DNA of 64,000 nucleotides from Mycobacterium kyogaense (GTDB lineage: Bacteria; Actinomycetota; Actinomycetes; Mycobacteriales; Mycobacteriaceae), in contig NZ_QJUA01000001.1 in the NCBI RefSeq assembly GCF_003254575.1, positions 248,001-312,000 on the forward strand, in the 5' to 3' direction. The position numbers and the translations under genes are program-made. Positions within the stretch are counted from its first letter, which is position 1; each line of letters starts with the position of its first letter. Shown here in pieces: positions 35,733-45,728 of the stretch. The notes below the pieces were generated by a model, which made no database searches, was not told the DNA's origin, and saw only the letters and a program-made list of their open reading frames with translations.

Positions 35733-37778
35733 ATGACGCAGCTCATCGATCCCCTCCTGCAGCCCTTCGCGCTGAAGCAGATGACGCTGCGCAACCGCGT
35801 CGTGAGCACGTCGCACGAGCCCTCCTACACCGAGGACGGGATGCCGAAGCGGCGCTACCGCCTCTATCACGAGGAGAAGGCCAAAGGCGGAATCGGTCTG
35901 ACCATGATGGGCGGATCCGCTGTCGTGGCGCCCGACAGCCCCGCCGCCTTCGGCAACCTGCACCTCTACAAAGACGAGATCGTGCCCTGGCTGAGCGAAC
36001 TCGCCTACGGAGTGCACGAGAACGGCGCGGCTGTCATGTGCCAGATCACCCATCTCGGCCGCCGCACGAGCAACTACGACGGCGATTGGCTGCCGGTCAT
36101 CGCCCCCTCGCCGATCCGCGAACCCGCGCACCGCGCCTTTCCGAAAGTCGCCGAGGAGTGGGATCTGGATCGCATCGTCAAGGCCTATGCCGACGCGACC
36201 ACGCGATGCCGCGAAGCGGGACTCGACGGCGTCGAGATCGAGGCCTACACCCACCTTCTCGACTCCTTCTGGTCCCCGCTGACCAACCGTCGCGACGACG
36301 CCTACGGGATGGGCAGCATCGAGAATCGACTGCGGTTCCCGCTGAGAGTGATTCGCGCCGTTCGGGAAGCCGCCGGCCCGGACTTCGCGGTCGGCATCCG
36401 GATGTCGCTCGACGAGGACATCGAGGGCGGCCTGCAGTACAACGAAGGTGTCGAGATCGCCAAGCTCCTCGTGGCCGAGGGCATCGACTTCATCAGCGTC
36501 ATCAAGGGCTACATGGCCAGCGACGAGGCGCTCTCTCGCGTGATCCCCCCGATGGGCACCCCGGTGGCACCCCATCTCGAGTTCGCCGGCCAGGTGAAGG
36601 CGGCTCTGCAGATCCCGGTGATGCACGCCGCCCGCATCAACGACGTCTCGACCGCGCGTCACGCCATCCGCGACGGGCTGGTCGACCTCGTGGGAATGAC
36701 CCGGGCGCACATCGCCGACCCCCATATTGTCGCGAAAATCCATGCGGGAGAGGAAGACCGAATCCGGCCCTGCGTCGGGGCGAGCTACTGCCTGGACGAG
36801 ATCTACCAGGCCCGCGACGCTAAATGCGTACACAATGCGTCGACCGGGCGTGAGGACCGGATGCCCCACCGAGTGCCCGCAGCCACCGGAACTCCCCGCC
36901 GCGCGGTCGTCATCGGCGGCGGCCCGGCAGGCCTGGAAGCCGCCCGCGTGCTCGGTGAGCGCGGACACAAGGTCGTCGTGTTCGAGGCCGCCGACGCCCC
37001 CGGCGGCCAGATCCGGCTCGCCTCCTCGGCGCCGCGGAGGCGCGATCTGATCAGCATCGTCGACTGGCGACTGGCCGAGTGCAAGCTGCTCGACGTCGAC
37101 ATCCGGACCAACGCCTACGCCGAGGCCGACGATGTGCTGGCCGAGCAGCCCGACATCGTGGTGGTGGCCACCGGCGGCCTGCCCAACACCGAATTCCTCA
37201 CCGAGGGAGCTTCGTTGGTCACCGACGCCTGGGACGTCCTGTGTGGGGCGGTACGCCCCCGCGGCACGGTGCTGTTCTACGACGACAACGGCGGTCACCC
37301 TGGGATGGATGCGGCCGAGATGGTCGCGCGCAGCGGCGTCGAGCTCGAATTCGTCACGCCGGAACGGACATTGGCGCCCGACGTCGGCGGCGTGAACTAC
37401 CCGGGCTACTTCAAGGCATTCGCCGAACACGACGTGCGGGTGACCCTCAACGAACGCGTCACCGGGGTGCGGCGCAAGGACGGCCGCCTCGAGGTCGACC
37501 TGTACAACGAGTACGCGCATGCCACCCGGCAGCACGTGGTGGACCAGGTCGTGGTTGAGCACGGCACCCTGCCACAGGACGAGCTGTACTTCGAGTTGGT
37601 CCCCGGCTCGTCCAACCTCGGCGAGGTCGACCAGCAGGCGCTGCTCGAGCTGCGTCCGCAGCAGGTCACCCGCAATCAGCAGGGCAGCTATCAGCTGTTC
37701 CGTATCGGCGATGCGGTGGCCAGCCGCAACATCCACGCCGCCGTGTACGACGCCTTCCGGCTCTGCATCGCGCTGTAA
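35733..37778 (+). CDS. DgcA/N-methylproline-demethylase-type flavoprotein
   Basis: 681 residues. An N-terminal Old Yellow Enzyme barrel ([29 protein letters not shown]) binds FMN, residues 1-370. A C-terminal FAD/NAD domain carries [21 protein letters not shown]. The iron-sulfur segment reads CVGASYC…C (Cys347, 353, 365), with Ala350 where trimethylamine dehydrogenase has Cys. This layout is that of dimethylglycine demethylase DgcA and N-methylproline demethylase StcD. It should release formaldehyde, matching the downstream formaldehyde and formate enzymes. No DgcB partner is present. ATG 35733 is chosen because ATG 35712 lies inside the operator. Confidence 0.82.
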   Translation: MTQLIDPLLQPFALKQMTLRNRVVSTSHEPSYTEDGMPKRRYRLYHEEKAKGGIGLTMMGGSAVVAPDSPAAFGNLHLYKDEIVPWLSELAYGVHENGAAVMCQITHLGRRTSNYDGDWLPVIAPSPIREPAHRAFPKVAEEWDLDRIVKAYADATTRCREAGLDGVEIEAYTHLLDSFWSPLTNRRDDAYGMGSIENRLRFPLRVIRAVREAAGPDFAVGIRMSLDEDIEGGLQYNEGVEIAKLLVAEGIDFISVIKGYMASDEALSRVIPPMGTPVAPHLEFAGQVKAALQIPVMHAARINDVSTARHAIRDGLVDLVGMTRAHIADPHIVAKIHAGEEDRIRPCVGASYCLDEIYQARDAKCVHNASTGREDRMPHRVPAATGTPRRAVVIGGGPAGLEAARVLGERGHKVVVFEAADAPGGQIRLASSAPRRRDLISIVDWRLAECKLLDVDIRTNAYAEADDVLAEQPDIVVVATGGLPNTEFLTEGASLVTDAWDVLCGAVRPRGTVLFYDDNGGHPGMDAAEMVARSGVELEFVTPERTLAPDVGGVNYPGYFKAFAEHDVRVTLNERVTGVRRKDGRLEVDLYNEYAHATRQHVVDQVVVEHGTLPQDELYFELVPGSSNLGEVDQQALLELRPQQVTRNQQGSYQLFRIGDAVASRNIHAAVYDAFRLCIAL

Positions 37779-37809
37779 CCCCCACCCGCACCATCGAAGG
37801 AGTTCGTCC

Positions 37810-38895
37810 ATGCCGCAACAGGTCCGAGGCGTCATCGCGCGTTCCGCAGGGGCCGCGGTCGAGGTCACCGACATCACCATCCCGGAGCCGGGTCCGGGCG
37901 AGGTCATCGTCCGAGTACAGGCCTGCGGGGTCTGCCACACCGATCTGACGTACCGCGAGGGCGGCATCAACGACGAGTTCCCGTTCCTGCTCGGCCACGA
38001 GGCGGCCGGAGTCGTGGAGCAGATCGGCGACGGCGTGCGGTCGGTGGACGTCGGCGACTTCGTCGTGCTGAACTGGCGGGCTGTCTGCGGCCGGTGCCGC
38101 GCATGCAAGCGCGGCCGCCCGCAGTACTGCTTCGACACGTTCAATGCCACGCAGAAGATGACGCTCTCCGACGGCACCGAACTGACGCCGGCGCTGGGTA
38201 TCGGTGCCTTCGCCGAGAAGACGCTCGTCCACGCCGGCCAGTGCACCAAGGTCGACCCGAACGCGGATCCTGCCGTCGTCGGTCTCCTCGGCTGCGGGGT
38301 GATGGCCGGACTGGGCGCGGCGGTCAACACCGGCAACGTGTCCCGTGGGGACTCCGTGGCTGTGATCGGTTGCGGCGGAGTGGGTGATGCGGCGATCATG
38401 GGTGCCCGGCTGGCCGGCGCCGGCACGATCATCGCGATCGACCGCGACGCCCGCAAACTCGAGTGGGCACGCGAGTTGGGCGCCACGCACACCGTCGATG
38501 CGTCCGCAGGGGACTCCGTGGCGGCCGTGCGGGACCTGACCGGCGGCTTCGGTGCCGACGTCGTCATCGACGCAGTCGGCCGTCCGGAAACCTGGCGCCA
38601 GGCGTTCTACGCCCGCGACCTCGCCGGCACCGTGGTGCTGGTCGGGGTTCCGACACCCGACATGACGTTGGAGATGCCCCTGGTCGACTTCTTCTCCCGC
38701 GGAGGGGCGTTGAAGTCGTCGTGGTACGGCGACTGCCTCCCCGAACGCGACTTCCCGACGCTGGTGGACCTCTACCAGCAGGGCCGGCTGCCGCTGGACC
38801 GGTTCGTCTCCGAGAGGATCAAGCTCGACGAGGTCGAAGACGCATTCGCAACCATGCACCGGGGCGAGGTGCTCCGCTCGGTGGTGGTGCTGTGA
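37810..38895 (+). CDS. mscR: S-(hydroxymethyl)mycothiol dehydrogenase (formaldehyde dehydrogenase)
   Basis: 361 residues, zinc medium-chain dehydrogenase very close to mycobacterial AdhE2/Msc[39 protein letters not shown] (structural zinc), [23 protein letters not shown]. It oxidises the mycothiol adduct of formaldehyde to formyl-mycothiol/formate with NAD. AAGGAG is 8 nt before ATG 37810. Between the demethylase and the formate oxidoreductase, it is the formaldehyde sink of this operon. Confidence 0.92.
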   Translation: MPQQVRGVIARSAGAAVEVTDITIPEPGPGEVIVRVQACGVCHTDLTYREGGINDEFPFLLGHEAAGVVEQIGDGVRSVDVGDFVVLNWRAVCGRCRACKRGRPQYCFDTFNATQKMTLSDGTELTPALGIGAFAEKTLVHAGQCTKVDPNADPAVVGLLGCGVMAGLGAAVNTGNVSRGDSVAVIGCGGVGDAAIMGARLAGAGTIIAIDRDARKLEWARELGATHTVDASAGDSVAAVRDLTGGFGADVVIDAVGRPETWRQAFYARDLAGTVVLVGVPTPDMTLEMPLVDFFSRGGALKSSWYGDCLPERDFPTLVDLYQQGRLPLDRFVSERIKLDEVEDAFATMHRGEVLRSVVVL

Positions 38896-38941
38896 CCGGC
38901 GGCCTGCCGACACTACGGTGAAGGATGTGGAGACGGGCGGC

Positions 38942-41233
38942 ATGGAGCAGGACATCGACGAGAACGACATCGTCGTCAGCGGCGAGAAGACCTACGCGGC
39001 GGGAGTTCCCGCTGTCCTCGTGTCACTGCGCCGCGGCGTCGAACAGATGGGCGCCGTCCGGACCGTGCGCACGCTGGCGGCGCTGAACCAGCGCACCGGC
39101 TTCGACTGCCCAGGGTGTGCGTGGCCGGAGACGCCGGGACACCGCAAGCACGCCGAATTCTGCGAGAACGGCGCGAAGGCGGTCGCGGAGGAGGCGACCA
39201 AGCGGCGGGTCGGACCTGACTTCTTCTCCGCCCATTCGGTCGCAGAACTGTCCGAGCGCACCGACTACTGGCTCGGCCGGCAGGGCCGTCTCACGCATCC
39301 GATGGTGTTGCGGCCCGGCGCAACTCATTACGAGCCGATCGACTGGGACGCCGCGCTGCACCTGATCGCCGGCGAACTGCGTGCCCTCGCCTCACCCGAC
39401 GAGGCGGCGTTCTACACCTCCGGTCGCACGTCCAACGAGGCGGCCTTCGTCTACCAGTTGATGATCCGCAGCTTCGGCACCAACAACATGCCGGACTGCT
39501 CGAACCTCTGCCACGAATCGTCGGGCACCGCGCTGCAGGAGAGCATCGGCATCGGCAAGGGGTCGGTGTCGGTGCCCGACCTCGAGAACGCCGATTTGAT
39601 CCTGATTGCCGGCCAGAACCCCGGCACCAACCACCCTCGCATGCTGTCAGTGCTGGAGAAGGCAAAAGCCAACGGCGCGAGAGTGATCGCCATCAACCCG
39701 CTGCCCGAGGCGGGGCTGCTGCGGTTCAAGGACCCGCAAAAGGTACACGGCGTGATCGGCGACGGTGTCGTGATCGCCGATGACTTCCTGCAGATCCGAC
39801 TCGGCGGCGACCAGGCGCTGTTCCAGGGGCTCGCCCGGCTCCTGTTGGAGGCCGAGGATCGCGCCCCGGGCACCGTCCTCGACACCGCCTTCATCGCCGA
39901 ACACTGCGCCGGCTTCGATGCCTGGGCCGACCACGTCCGTAGGGTCGACCTCGACACCGTGCTCGCTGCGACCGGGCTGACCCGTGCTCAACTCGACGCG
40001 ACGGCCGCGGCATTGATCGCCTCGAAGAAGACCATCATCTGCTGGGCCATGGGGTTGACCCAGCAGACCCACGGCGTGGCCACGATCTCCGACGCCACCA
40101 ATCTGCTTTTGATGCAGGGCATGATGGGCCAGCCCGGCGCCGGGGTGTGCCCGGTGCGCGGGCACTCCAATGTGCAGGGTGACCGGACGATGGGGATCTG
40201 GGAGAAGGCGCCCGAGACGTTCCTGGCCGCGCTCGACACCGAATTCGGCATCTCCAGCCCGCGGCGGCACGGATACGACGCCGTCGAGGCGATCCGGGCG
40301 ATGCGCGACGGACGCGTGTCGGTGTTCATGGCGATGGGCGGCAACTTCGTGGCCGCGACACCTGACACCGAGGTGACCGAGGCCGCGTTGCGCCGCTGCT
40401 CGTTGACGGTGCAGGTGTCGACGAAGCTGAACCGCTCACATCTGGTCGGCGGTCGCACCGCGGTGATCCTGCCGTCGCTGGGCCGAACGGACAAAGATCG
40501 CACCGGTGGACGCACACAGGTTGTCAGCGTTGAGGATTCGATGTCGGCGGTACACCTGTCCCGCGGCGGGCTGACCCCGGTGAGCGAGCAGCTCCGCAGC
40601 GAGGTGGCGATCGTCTGCGGGCTTGCCGTGGCGCTGTTCGGCAGCGATCACCGCGTGCCGTGGGCCGCGTTCGCCGCAGACTACGACCGGATTCGCGACG
40701 CCATCGCGCGCGTGGTGCCCGGATTCGCCGACTTCAACCGCCGGGTGCGGGAGCCCGACGGCTTCGTGCTGCCGCATCCGCCGCGCGACGAACGCCGATT
40801 CGCCACCGCGACCGGGAAAGCCAACTTCGTCGTCAACGAGTTGCACTGGCTCCCGGTGCCGCAGGGTCGGTTGATCCTGCAGACGATGCGCAGCCACGAC
40901 CAGTACAACACCACGATCTACGGCCTCGACGATCGATACCGTGGCGTCAAAGGCGGCCGGCGCGTGGTGTTCTGCCATCCCGACGACATCACCGAGGCGG
41001 GCTTCTGCGCGGGGGATCGGGTGGACCTGGTATCCGAATGGCCGCTGCCCGGCGGCGGGGTCGAGGAGCGGCGCGCCGCCGACTTCCGGTTGGTGCCCTA
41101 CCCGACGCCGCGGGGAAACGCGGCGGCCTACTATCCCGAGACCAACCCGCTGGTGCCGCTGGACCACGTGGCCAGAAGATCGAACACTCCTGTGTCCAAA
41201 GCGATCACGGTGAGGCTGCAGCGACGGTCGTGA
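38942..41233 (+). CDS. fdhF: FdhF/YdeP-family molybdopterin oxidoreductase (putative formate oxidation)
   Basis: 763 residues. DMSO-reductase-superfamily enzyme with bis-MGD binding pattern: FDCPGCAWPE near the N-terminus, FYTSGRTSNEAAF, DCSNLCHESSG, GQNPGTNHPRM, QGMMGQPGAGVCPVRGHSNVQGDRTMG, and molydopterin-guanine C-terminal domain (MRSHDQYNTTIYG). The FdhF/YdeP subgroup is only loosely characterised; oxidation of formate to CO2 is inferred from the neighbouring formaldehyde dehydrogenase and purU. ATG 38942 has GGAG 8 nt upstream; GTG 38918 is possible. It ends 3 bp before the convergent gntR stop. Confidence 0.85.
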   Translation: MEQDIDENDIVVSGEKTYAAGVPAVLVSLRRGVEQMGAVRTVRTLAALNQRTGFDCPGCAWPETPGHRKHAEFCENGAKAVAEEATKRRVGPDFFSAHSVAELSERTDYWLGRQGRLTHPMVLRPGATHYEPIDWDAALHLIAGELRALASPDEAAFYTSGRTSNEAAFVYQLMIRSFGTNNMPDCSNLCHESSGTALQESIGIGKGSVSVPDLENADLILIAGQNPGTNHPRMLSVLEKAKANGARVIAINPLPEAGLLRFKDPQKVHGVIGDGVVIADDFLQIRLGGDQALFQGLARLLLEAEDRAPGTVLDTAFIAEHCAGFDAWADHVRRVDLDTVLAATGLTRAQLDATAAALIASKKTIICWAMGLTQQTHGVATISDATNLLLMQGMMGQPGAGVCPVRGHSNVQGDRTMGIWEKAPETFLAALDTEFGISSPRRHGYDAVEAIRAMRDGRVSVFMAMGGNFVAATPDTEVTEAALRRCSLTVQVSTKLNRSHLVGGRTAVILPSLGRTDKDRTGGRTQVVSVEDSMSAVHLSRGGLTPVSEQLRSEVAIVCGLAVALFGSDHRVPWAAFAADYDRIRDAIARVVPGFADFNRRVREPDGFVLPHPPRDERRFATATGKANFVVNELHWLPVPQGRLILQTMRSHDQYNTTIYGLDDRYRGVKGGRRVVFCHPDDITEAGFCAGDRVDLVSEWPLPGGGVEERRAADFRLVPYPTPRGNAAAYYPETNPLVPLDHVARRSNTPVSKAITVRLQRRS

Positions 41234-41236
41234 CCG

Positions 41237-41863
41237 TCAGAACATCGTCCGGATGCCGTCTTCGAATTCGCGGACGTGCGCCTCGGCGAGCTTACGGGCG
41301 CGGGTGGCGTTGCGGTCGAGGATCGCGGTCAGCACCTCGGTCTGACCGTGCACGTGATGGTCGAGGTCGGGCAGCCGCTCCTTGGCCAGGTTCCACATAC
41401 GCAGCGACAGGTCGAGACTCTGCGTCAGGGTGTCTGACAGATACGGGTTGTGGGCCATCCGGTGGATCGCGCGATGAGTCGCCACGTCGAGCTCGAGCAG
41501 CTTTTCGTGATCGGTGCAGGCGTTGATGTCGTCGAGCAGGGACTGCAGTTCCTGGCGCTCCTCATAGCGCGCTTCCGTGGCGGCACGTTCGGCGGCGAGT
41601 CCTTCGAGGCGTTCGCGGATGTCGCAGATCGCCTCGAGATCCGCGAGATCCAGGTCGGCGGCGTAACTTCCGCTGCGCGGATAGATGACGACCAGTTTGC
41701 GGTAGGCCAGCCGCTTGAGCGCCTCGCGGACCGGTGTGCGCCCGACGCCGAGCTCGGCGGCCAGCTGCTCTTCCTCGATGGGCGCACCCGGGGAGATCTG
41801 CAGCGAGACGATCTTGTCGCGGATGGCGTCGTAGGCCTGGTCGGACAGGAGCGGGCTCGGCAT
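41237..41863 (-). CDS. GntR (FadR/VanR-like) regulator, probable controller of the dgcA-mscR-fdhF operon
   Basis: 208 residues: winged helix-turn-helix (EEEQLAAELGVGRTPVREALKRLAYRKLV) and FCD effector domain with metal-ligand-type residues (THRAIHRMAHNPYL, HVREFEDGIRTMF). ATG 41863 has GAGGAG 6 nt upstream. The palindrome CTGAGATTTCAG lies 30 bp before the start, and a near-copy lies before the dgcA-like gene; autoregulation plus control of that operon is inferred. It is downstream of soxG on the same strand but behind a hairpin. Confidence 0.9.
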   Translation of the reverse strand: MPSPLLSDQAYDAIRDKIVSLQISPGAPIEEEQLAAELGVGRTPVREALKRLAYRKLVVIYPRSGSYAADLDLADLEAICDIRERLEGLAAERAATEARYEERQELQSLLDDINACTDHEKLLELDVATHRAIHRMAHNPYLSDTLTQSLDLSLRMWNLAKERLPDLDHHVHGQTEVLTAILDRNATRARKLAEAHVREFEDGIRTMF

Positions 41864-41892
41864 GCGGACTCCTCGTACACCAGGCGCGTTGT

Positions 41893-41904
41893 CTGAGATT
41901 TCAG
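41893..41904 (-). promoter_or_regulatory. CTGARATKTCAG operator before gntR
   Basis: CTGAGATTTCAG, a dyad with CTGA/TCAG arms, 30 bp upstream of the gntR start. It differs from the dgcA-promoter copy CTGAAATGTCAG at two inner positions only. Confidence 0.55.
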
Positions 41905-41971
41905 ATTTCGCCGAGGATACCCCAGATGTCCGCGCCGAGATCGACGCGGTGGCGCGGCGCACTCGCACTTT

Positions 41972-41997
41972 CCCGCCCAAACGTCGGTGTGGGCGGG
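41972..41997 (-). terminator. Hairpin directly after soxG
   Basis: CCCGCCC / GGGCGGG, 7-bp GC stem with a 12-nt loop, starting 3 bp after the soxG stop on the minus strand; no T-run follows. I-shaped terminators of this kind are described for mycobacteria. It would separate the sox operon from gntR. Confidence 0.5.
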
Positions 41998-42000
41998 GAA

Positions 42001-42591
42001 TCAGTGGTGGTGGAACTCCTCGGCTGCGTCGATCAGCCAGTCCGCGAGGTAGCGGGCGAACGACGACCGCACGATGATGCGGTAGTCCGTGCCGTCGTCG
42101 CTCATCGGCACCAGCACCACCCCGGCGCGCCCGAGGACCGTCTGCGCGGCGCTGCCGGGACCGAAGACGCGGGGGTGCAGATCGAGCGAGCAGCCCTTGG
42201 CGAGCAGTGCGCGCGCGTGCATGCCGTGCAGCCGCACTGACGTGCGCTGGGCCGAGACATCGACCGCCGCACCACCATGCGCGGCCACGGCGTCGCGCAG
42301 GGCGGCCTCCAAGTCCTCGCCGTCACGGGTGGCCGACACGGCCAGCCACTCCTGCGGGCCGAACCAGATCACCGACACGTCGGACCCGTTCACGACGGTC
42401 GACGGTGCGGTCGGCAGCGCGTCGACGCCGAGGACGGCTGCGGCAGCGGCACCCCCGGGACCGGCGGGGTCGACCCAGACCTCCGCCATCGTGAAGAACG
42501 GCTCATCGGACACCGACGTCGAAGCGGGCAACTCGGCCAGCCGCGACAGGTGGGCGTGTAAGGGACTGCGGCGCATCAGAGTGTCAGCCAT
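42001..42591 (-). CDS. soxG: Sarcosine oxidase subunit gamma
   Basis: 196 residues, GcvT-like small subunit: RRSPLHAHLSRL start, WFGPQEWLAVS, DVSAQRTSVRLHG, SSFARYLADWLIDA. Fourth subunit of heterotetrameric sarcosine oxidase, which turns sarcosine into glycine while passing the methyl carbon to tetrahydrofolate and making H2O2. ATG 42591 overlaps the soxA stop by 8 bp. Ends the glyA-soxBDAG operon at a hairpin. Confidence 0.92.
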   Translation of the reverse strand: MADTLMRRSPLHAHLSRLAELPASTSVSDEPFFTMAEVWVDPAGPGGAAAAAVLGVDALPTAPSTVVNGSDVSVIWFGPQEWLAVSATRDGEDLEAALRDAVAAHGGAAVDVSAQRTSVRLHGMHARALLAKGCSLDLHPRVFGPGSAAQTVLGRAGVVLVPMSDDGTDYRIIVRSSFARYLADWLIDAAEEFHHH

Positions 42592-45439
42592 CGCGGCGAG
42601 CTCCTTCTGGATCGACGAGCACAGAACCGGTGACTTCGACCGGCACCAGAGTGCCGTCGACCGGGACGTGCAGGGTGTGGCCGATGCGGTCGCGGCCACC
42701 CTTGATCAGTGCCAGGGCGAACGGGCGCCCGAGCTCGGCACTGCGATAGCTCGACGTGACGTGTCCGAGCATCGGCACCGGCGGCGCGGGCAGCACCCCG
42801 TCCTCGGCGAACTCGATGATCTGGGCACCCTCGGGCAGCACCGTGTCCGCATCGGTGGGCAGCAGCCCGACGAACTGCTTGCGCAGCGGGTTCAGGTTCT
42901 CGCGCCGGGTGAACGACCGCTTCCCGATGAAATCGGGCTTCTTCTTCGACACCGCCCACGCCATGCCGAGATCCTGCGGGGTGATCGTGCCGTCGGTGTC
43001 CTGCCCGATGATCGGGTAGCCCTTCTCGGCGCGCAGCACGTGCATCGTCTCGGTGCCATACGGTGTGATGCCGTGACGCTCGCCGGCCTCGATCAGCTTC
43101 TCCCACAACGCCGTTGCGTACCAGCCCATGACGTTGACCTCGTAGGCCAGCTCGCCGGAGAAGCTGACCCGCGCCACGCGCACGTGCACACCGTCGATCG
43201 TGGTGTCCCGCCACGCCATGAACGGGAACGCCTCGTTGCTGACGTCGAGATCGCCGAACACCGCGCCCACCACGTCGCGGGATCTCGGGCCGACGACGGG
43301 GAAGGTGTGCCACTGCTCGGTGACCGAGGTCAACCGCACGCGCAGATGTGGCCATTCGGTCTGCAGCCACTCCTCCATCCAGTCGAGGATGCGGGCCGCT
43401 CCGCCGGTGGTGGTGAACGCCATGTACCGGTCCTCGGCCAGGCGCATCACCGTGCCGTCGTCGATGACCATGCCGTCGACGCCGCACATCACGCCGTATC
43501 GGACCATGCCGACCTTGAGCGTGCTCATCATGTTCGTGTAGAGCAGGTCCAAGAATTCGCCGGCGTCGGGGCCCTGCACGTCGATCTTGCCCAGCGTCGA
43601 GCCGTCGAGAATTCCGACTCCTGTTCGCACTGCGGCACATTCACGCAGCACCGCGGTCTCCATGCTCTCCCCGGGGTGGGGGTAGTAGCGAGGTCGCTTC
43701 CACATGCCGACGTCTTCGAACACCGCCCCGCGCTCGACGTGCCAGTCGTGCACCGCGGTCACCCGCTCCGGGTCGTAGAGGCTGCCGCGGTCGCGGCCGG
43801 CCAGTGCGGCGAACGCGACGGGCGTGTAGGGCGGCCGGAACGTGGTGACGCCGAGCGTCTGCACCGGGGTGCCCAGCAGTGCCGACACGATGCCCGATGC
43901 CACCACGCCCGAGGTCTTGCCCTGATCGTGTGCGGTGCCGATGGTCGTGTAGCGCTTGATGTGCTCCATCGAGCGCATTCCGGCGCCGACGGCACGCACC
44001 AGATCGGCGACGGTGGCGTCGCGTTGGACGTCGACGAACTGTCGCGTCGCCGACGCCGGGTCGGGCACGCACCACAGCACGGCGCACGGTGCCTGTGGTC
44101 GACAGGTATCCGATTCTCCTGCAAGCGGATTCGGCTGCGCTTCCATTCCCAGTACGGAGAGGGCAGCGGCAGCGGCTTCTCGGCCGCTGCGTAGGCAGCC
44201 GGGGAGGTCGAACTCACCGTCGGCCGCGCCGGCCACGCTCATGCCGTCGAGGTGCTCACCGGGGACGAAGGCGCCGAGCGTGTCGTCGTAGCGCAGCGTG
44301 CCGCGGGCCTGGCTGAACAGGTGCACCGCCGGGTTCCATCCTCCGCTGACGAGCAGCACGTCACAGGCGAATACTTCCTGACTGGCATCTCCGGGGCGGC
44401 CGACGACGGCGTGGGTGACCCGGGACTCGCCGCGCGTGCCGGTGACCACCGCACCGGTGTGGACCGGGATACCGCGCGCCGCGCAGTCCTCGCGCAGCGG
44501 GGCGCCGATCTCGTCCCGCGCGTCGACGATCGCGGCGATTGCCGTGCCCGCGTCGTGCAGATCGAAGGCCGCCCGGTAGGCGCTGTCGTTGGTGGTGAAC
44601 ACGACTGCCTGTTCACCGACCCTGACTCCGAAGCGGTGCAGGAACGTTCGTGCGGACGCGGCGAGCATGATGCCTGGACGGTCGTTGTCGGTGAACACCA
44701 CCGGCCGTTCGTGCGCTCCTGCGGCGACGAGGACATGGCGTGCACGAATCCGCCACACCCGCTGCCTGCTGACCCCGGCCGGCGCCTCGGCCCCGAGGTG
44801 ATCTGTGCGCCGTTGCAGCGCCAGCACGAAGCCGTCGTCGTAGTGCCCGAACGCCGTGGTGCGCTGCAGGTGCAGGACATCGGGACAGCCGGCGAGCTCC
44901 GTGACGGCGTCGGCGACCCAGTCCAGCGCCGGCCCGCCGGCGATGGTGTCGGCAGAACCGAGCAGGGCACCGCCGGCCTCGCTCTGCTCGTCGATCAGCA
45001 CGACCCGCGCCCCGGCCCGGGCCGCGGTCAGTGCCGCCGCGAGGCCCGCCGGCCCAGCGCCGACGACGAGGACGTCGGTGTGCACATGGGTGCTGTCGTA
45101 GAGGGCGCTGTCAGGAATCTCGGCGAGGCGGCCCTGGCCCGGAAGTCCGCGTGCGACAAGGCCGTCGAACAACTCCACGGTGGTCGCCAGCAGCATCGGC
45201 TCGGGAAACGGGTGCTCGACCTGGACGAGACCGCCGGTGTCCTCTGCCCACGCGGCGGTGAAGCCGCGGGGGCGGCCGAGCTTGATGCTGGTGGCCACCT
45301 GATGCACGCCGTGGGCCAGCAGCGCCGAGGCGAGGGTGTCACCACGGTGTCCGGTGAACTCCCGGTCGTTGAACGTGAACGTCAGGGTGGTGTCGCGGTC
45401 GACGCGGCCACCCGTGGATGTGCGAAATGGTGCACTCAT
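42584..45439 (-). CDS. soxA: Sarcosine oxidase subunit alpha
   Basis: 951 residues, normal for SoxA. N-terminal 2Fe-2S-like domain (FTFNDREFTGHRGDTLASALLAHGV), NAD-binding domain (VLVVGAGPAGLAAALTAARAG, VLVAAGAHERPVVF) and a C-terminal GcvT/aminomethyltransferase domain that binds tetrahydrofolate (GILDGSTLGKIDVQGPDAGEFLD, RVARVSFSGELAYEVNV). The ATG follows the soxD stop with no gap. Cytoplasmic complex with soxBDG. Product 5,10-methylene-THF is what GlyA needs to convert glycine to serine. Confidence 0.95.
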   Translation of the reverse strand: MSAPFRTSTGGRVDRDTTLTFTFNDREFTGHRGDTLASALLAHGVHQVATSIKLGRPRGFTAAWAEDTGGLVQVEHPFPEPMLLATTVELFDGLVARGLPGQGRLAEIPDSALYDSTHVHTDVLVVGAGPAGLAAALTAARAGARVVLIDEQSEAGGALLGSADTIAGGPALDWVADAVTELAGCPDVLHLQRTTAFGHYDDGFVLALQRRTDHLGAEAPAGVSRQRVWRIRARHVLVAAGAHERPVVFTDNDRPGIMLAASARTFLHRFGVRVGEQAVVFTTNDSAYRAAFDLHDAGTAIAAIVDARDEIGAPLREDCAARGIPVHTGAVVTGTRGESRVTHAVVGRPGDASQEVFACDVLLVSGGWNPAVHLFSQARGTLRYDDTLGAFVPGEHLDGMSVAGAADGEFDLPGCLRSGREAAAAALSVLGMEAQPNPLAGESDTCRPQAPCAVLWCVPDPASATRQFVDVQRDATVADLVRAVGAGMRSMEHIKRYTTIGTAHDQGKTSGVVASGIVSALLGTPVQTLGVTTFRPPYTPVAFAALAGRDRGSLYDPERVTAVHDWHVERGAVFEDVGMWKRPRYYPHPGESMETAVLRECAAVRTGVGILDGSTLGKIDVQGPDAGEFLDLLYTNMMSTLKVGMVRYGVMCGVDGMVIDDGTVMRLAEDRYMAFTTTGGAARILDWMEEWLQTEWPHLRVRLTSVTEQWHTFPVVGPRSRDVVGAVFGDLDVSNEAFPFMAWRDTTIDGVHVRVARVSFSGELAYEVNVMGWYATALWEKLIEAGERHGITPYGTETMHVLRAEKGYPIIGQDTDGTITPQDLGMAWAVSKKKPDFIGKRSFTRRENLNPLRKQFVGLLPTDADTVLPEGAQIIEFAEDGVLPAPPVPMLGHVTSSYRSAELGRPFALALIKGGRDRIGHTLHVPVDGTLVPVEVTGSVLVDPEGARRDG

Positions 45440-45715
45440 TCAGATCGTCGGCCTCGGCTCGTCCAGTCGGTACGTCCGCTGGAATCGGTAGGTGGCGGTG
45501 TCACGAACGGCGTTGAACCAGCGCCGGCATCCGTGGCTGTGGGACCATCGCTCGGCGAACAGCCCCTTGGGGTTGTCGCGGAAGAACACGAAGTGTGCCC
45601 ACTGTTCGTCGGACAGTGCCTGCGGGTCCTCGGGATAGGCGATGTGCGCTTGGCCCCCGTAGTGGAACTCGGTCTCCTCGCGGGGCCCGCACCACGGGCA
45701 TTCGATGAGCTGCAT
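45440..45715 (-). CDS. soxD: Sarcosine oxidase subunit delta
   Basis: 91 residues with the zinc-binding CPWCGPR at the N-terminus and the conserved HYGGQAHI, W-AHFVFFRDNPKG, W-HSHGCRRWFNAVRDT motifs of SoxD. Zinc-ligating small subunit that holds the heterotetramer together. ATG 45715; stop directly abuts the soxA start. Confidence 0.95.
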   Translation of the reverse strand: MQLIECPWCGPREETEFHYGGQAHIAYPEDPQALSDEQWAHFVFFRDNPKGLFAERWSHSHGCRRWFNAVRDTATYRFQRTYRLDEPRPTI

Positions 45716-45728
45716 GGTGTCGCCTTTC

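Noticed and set aside
35715..38567. A 950-codon open frame on the minus strand opposite the dgcA-like and mscR genes, with similar long frames at 22722-25091 (-), 42089-44194 (+), 45705-47357 (+) and 1592-2971 (-).
   Set aside because: High-GC mirror frames: His/Arg/Val-rich translations without domains, opposite genes with clear family motifs, ribosome sites and operon overlaps.
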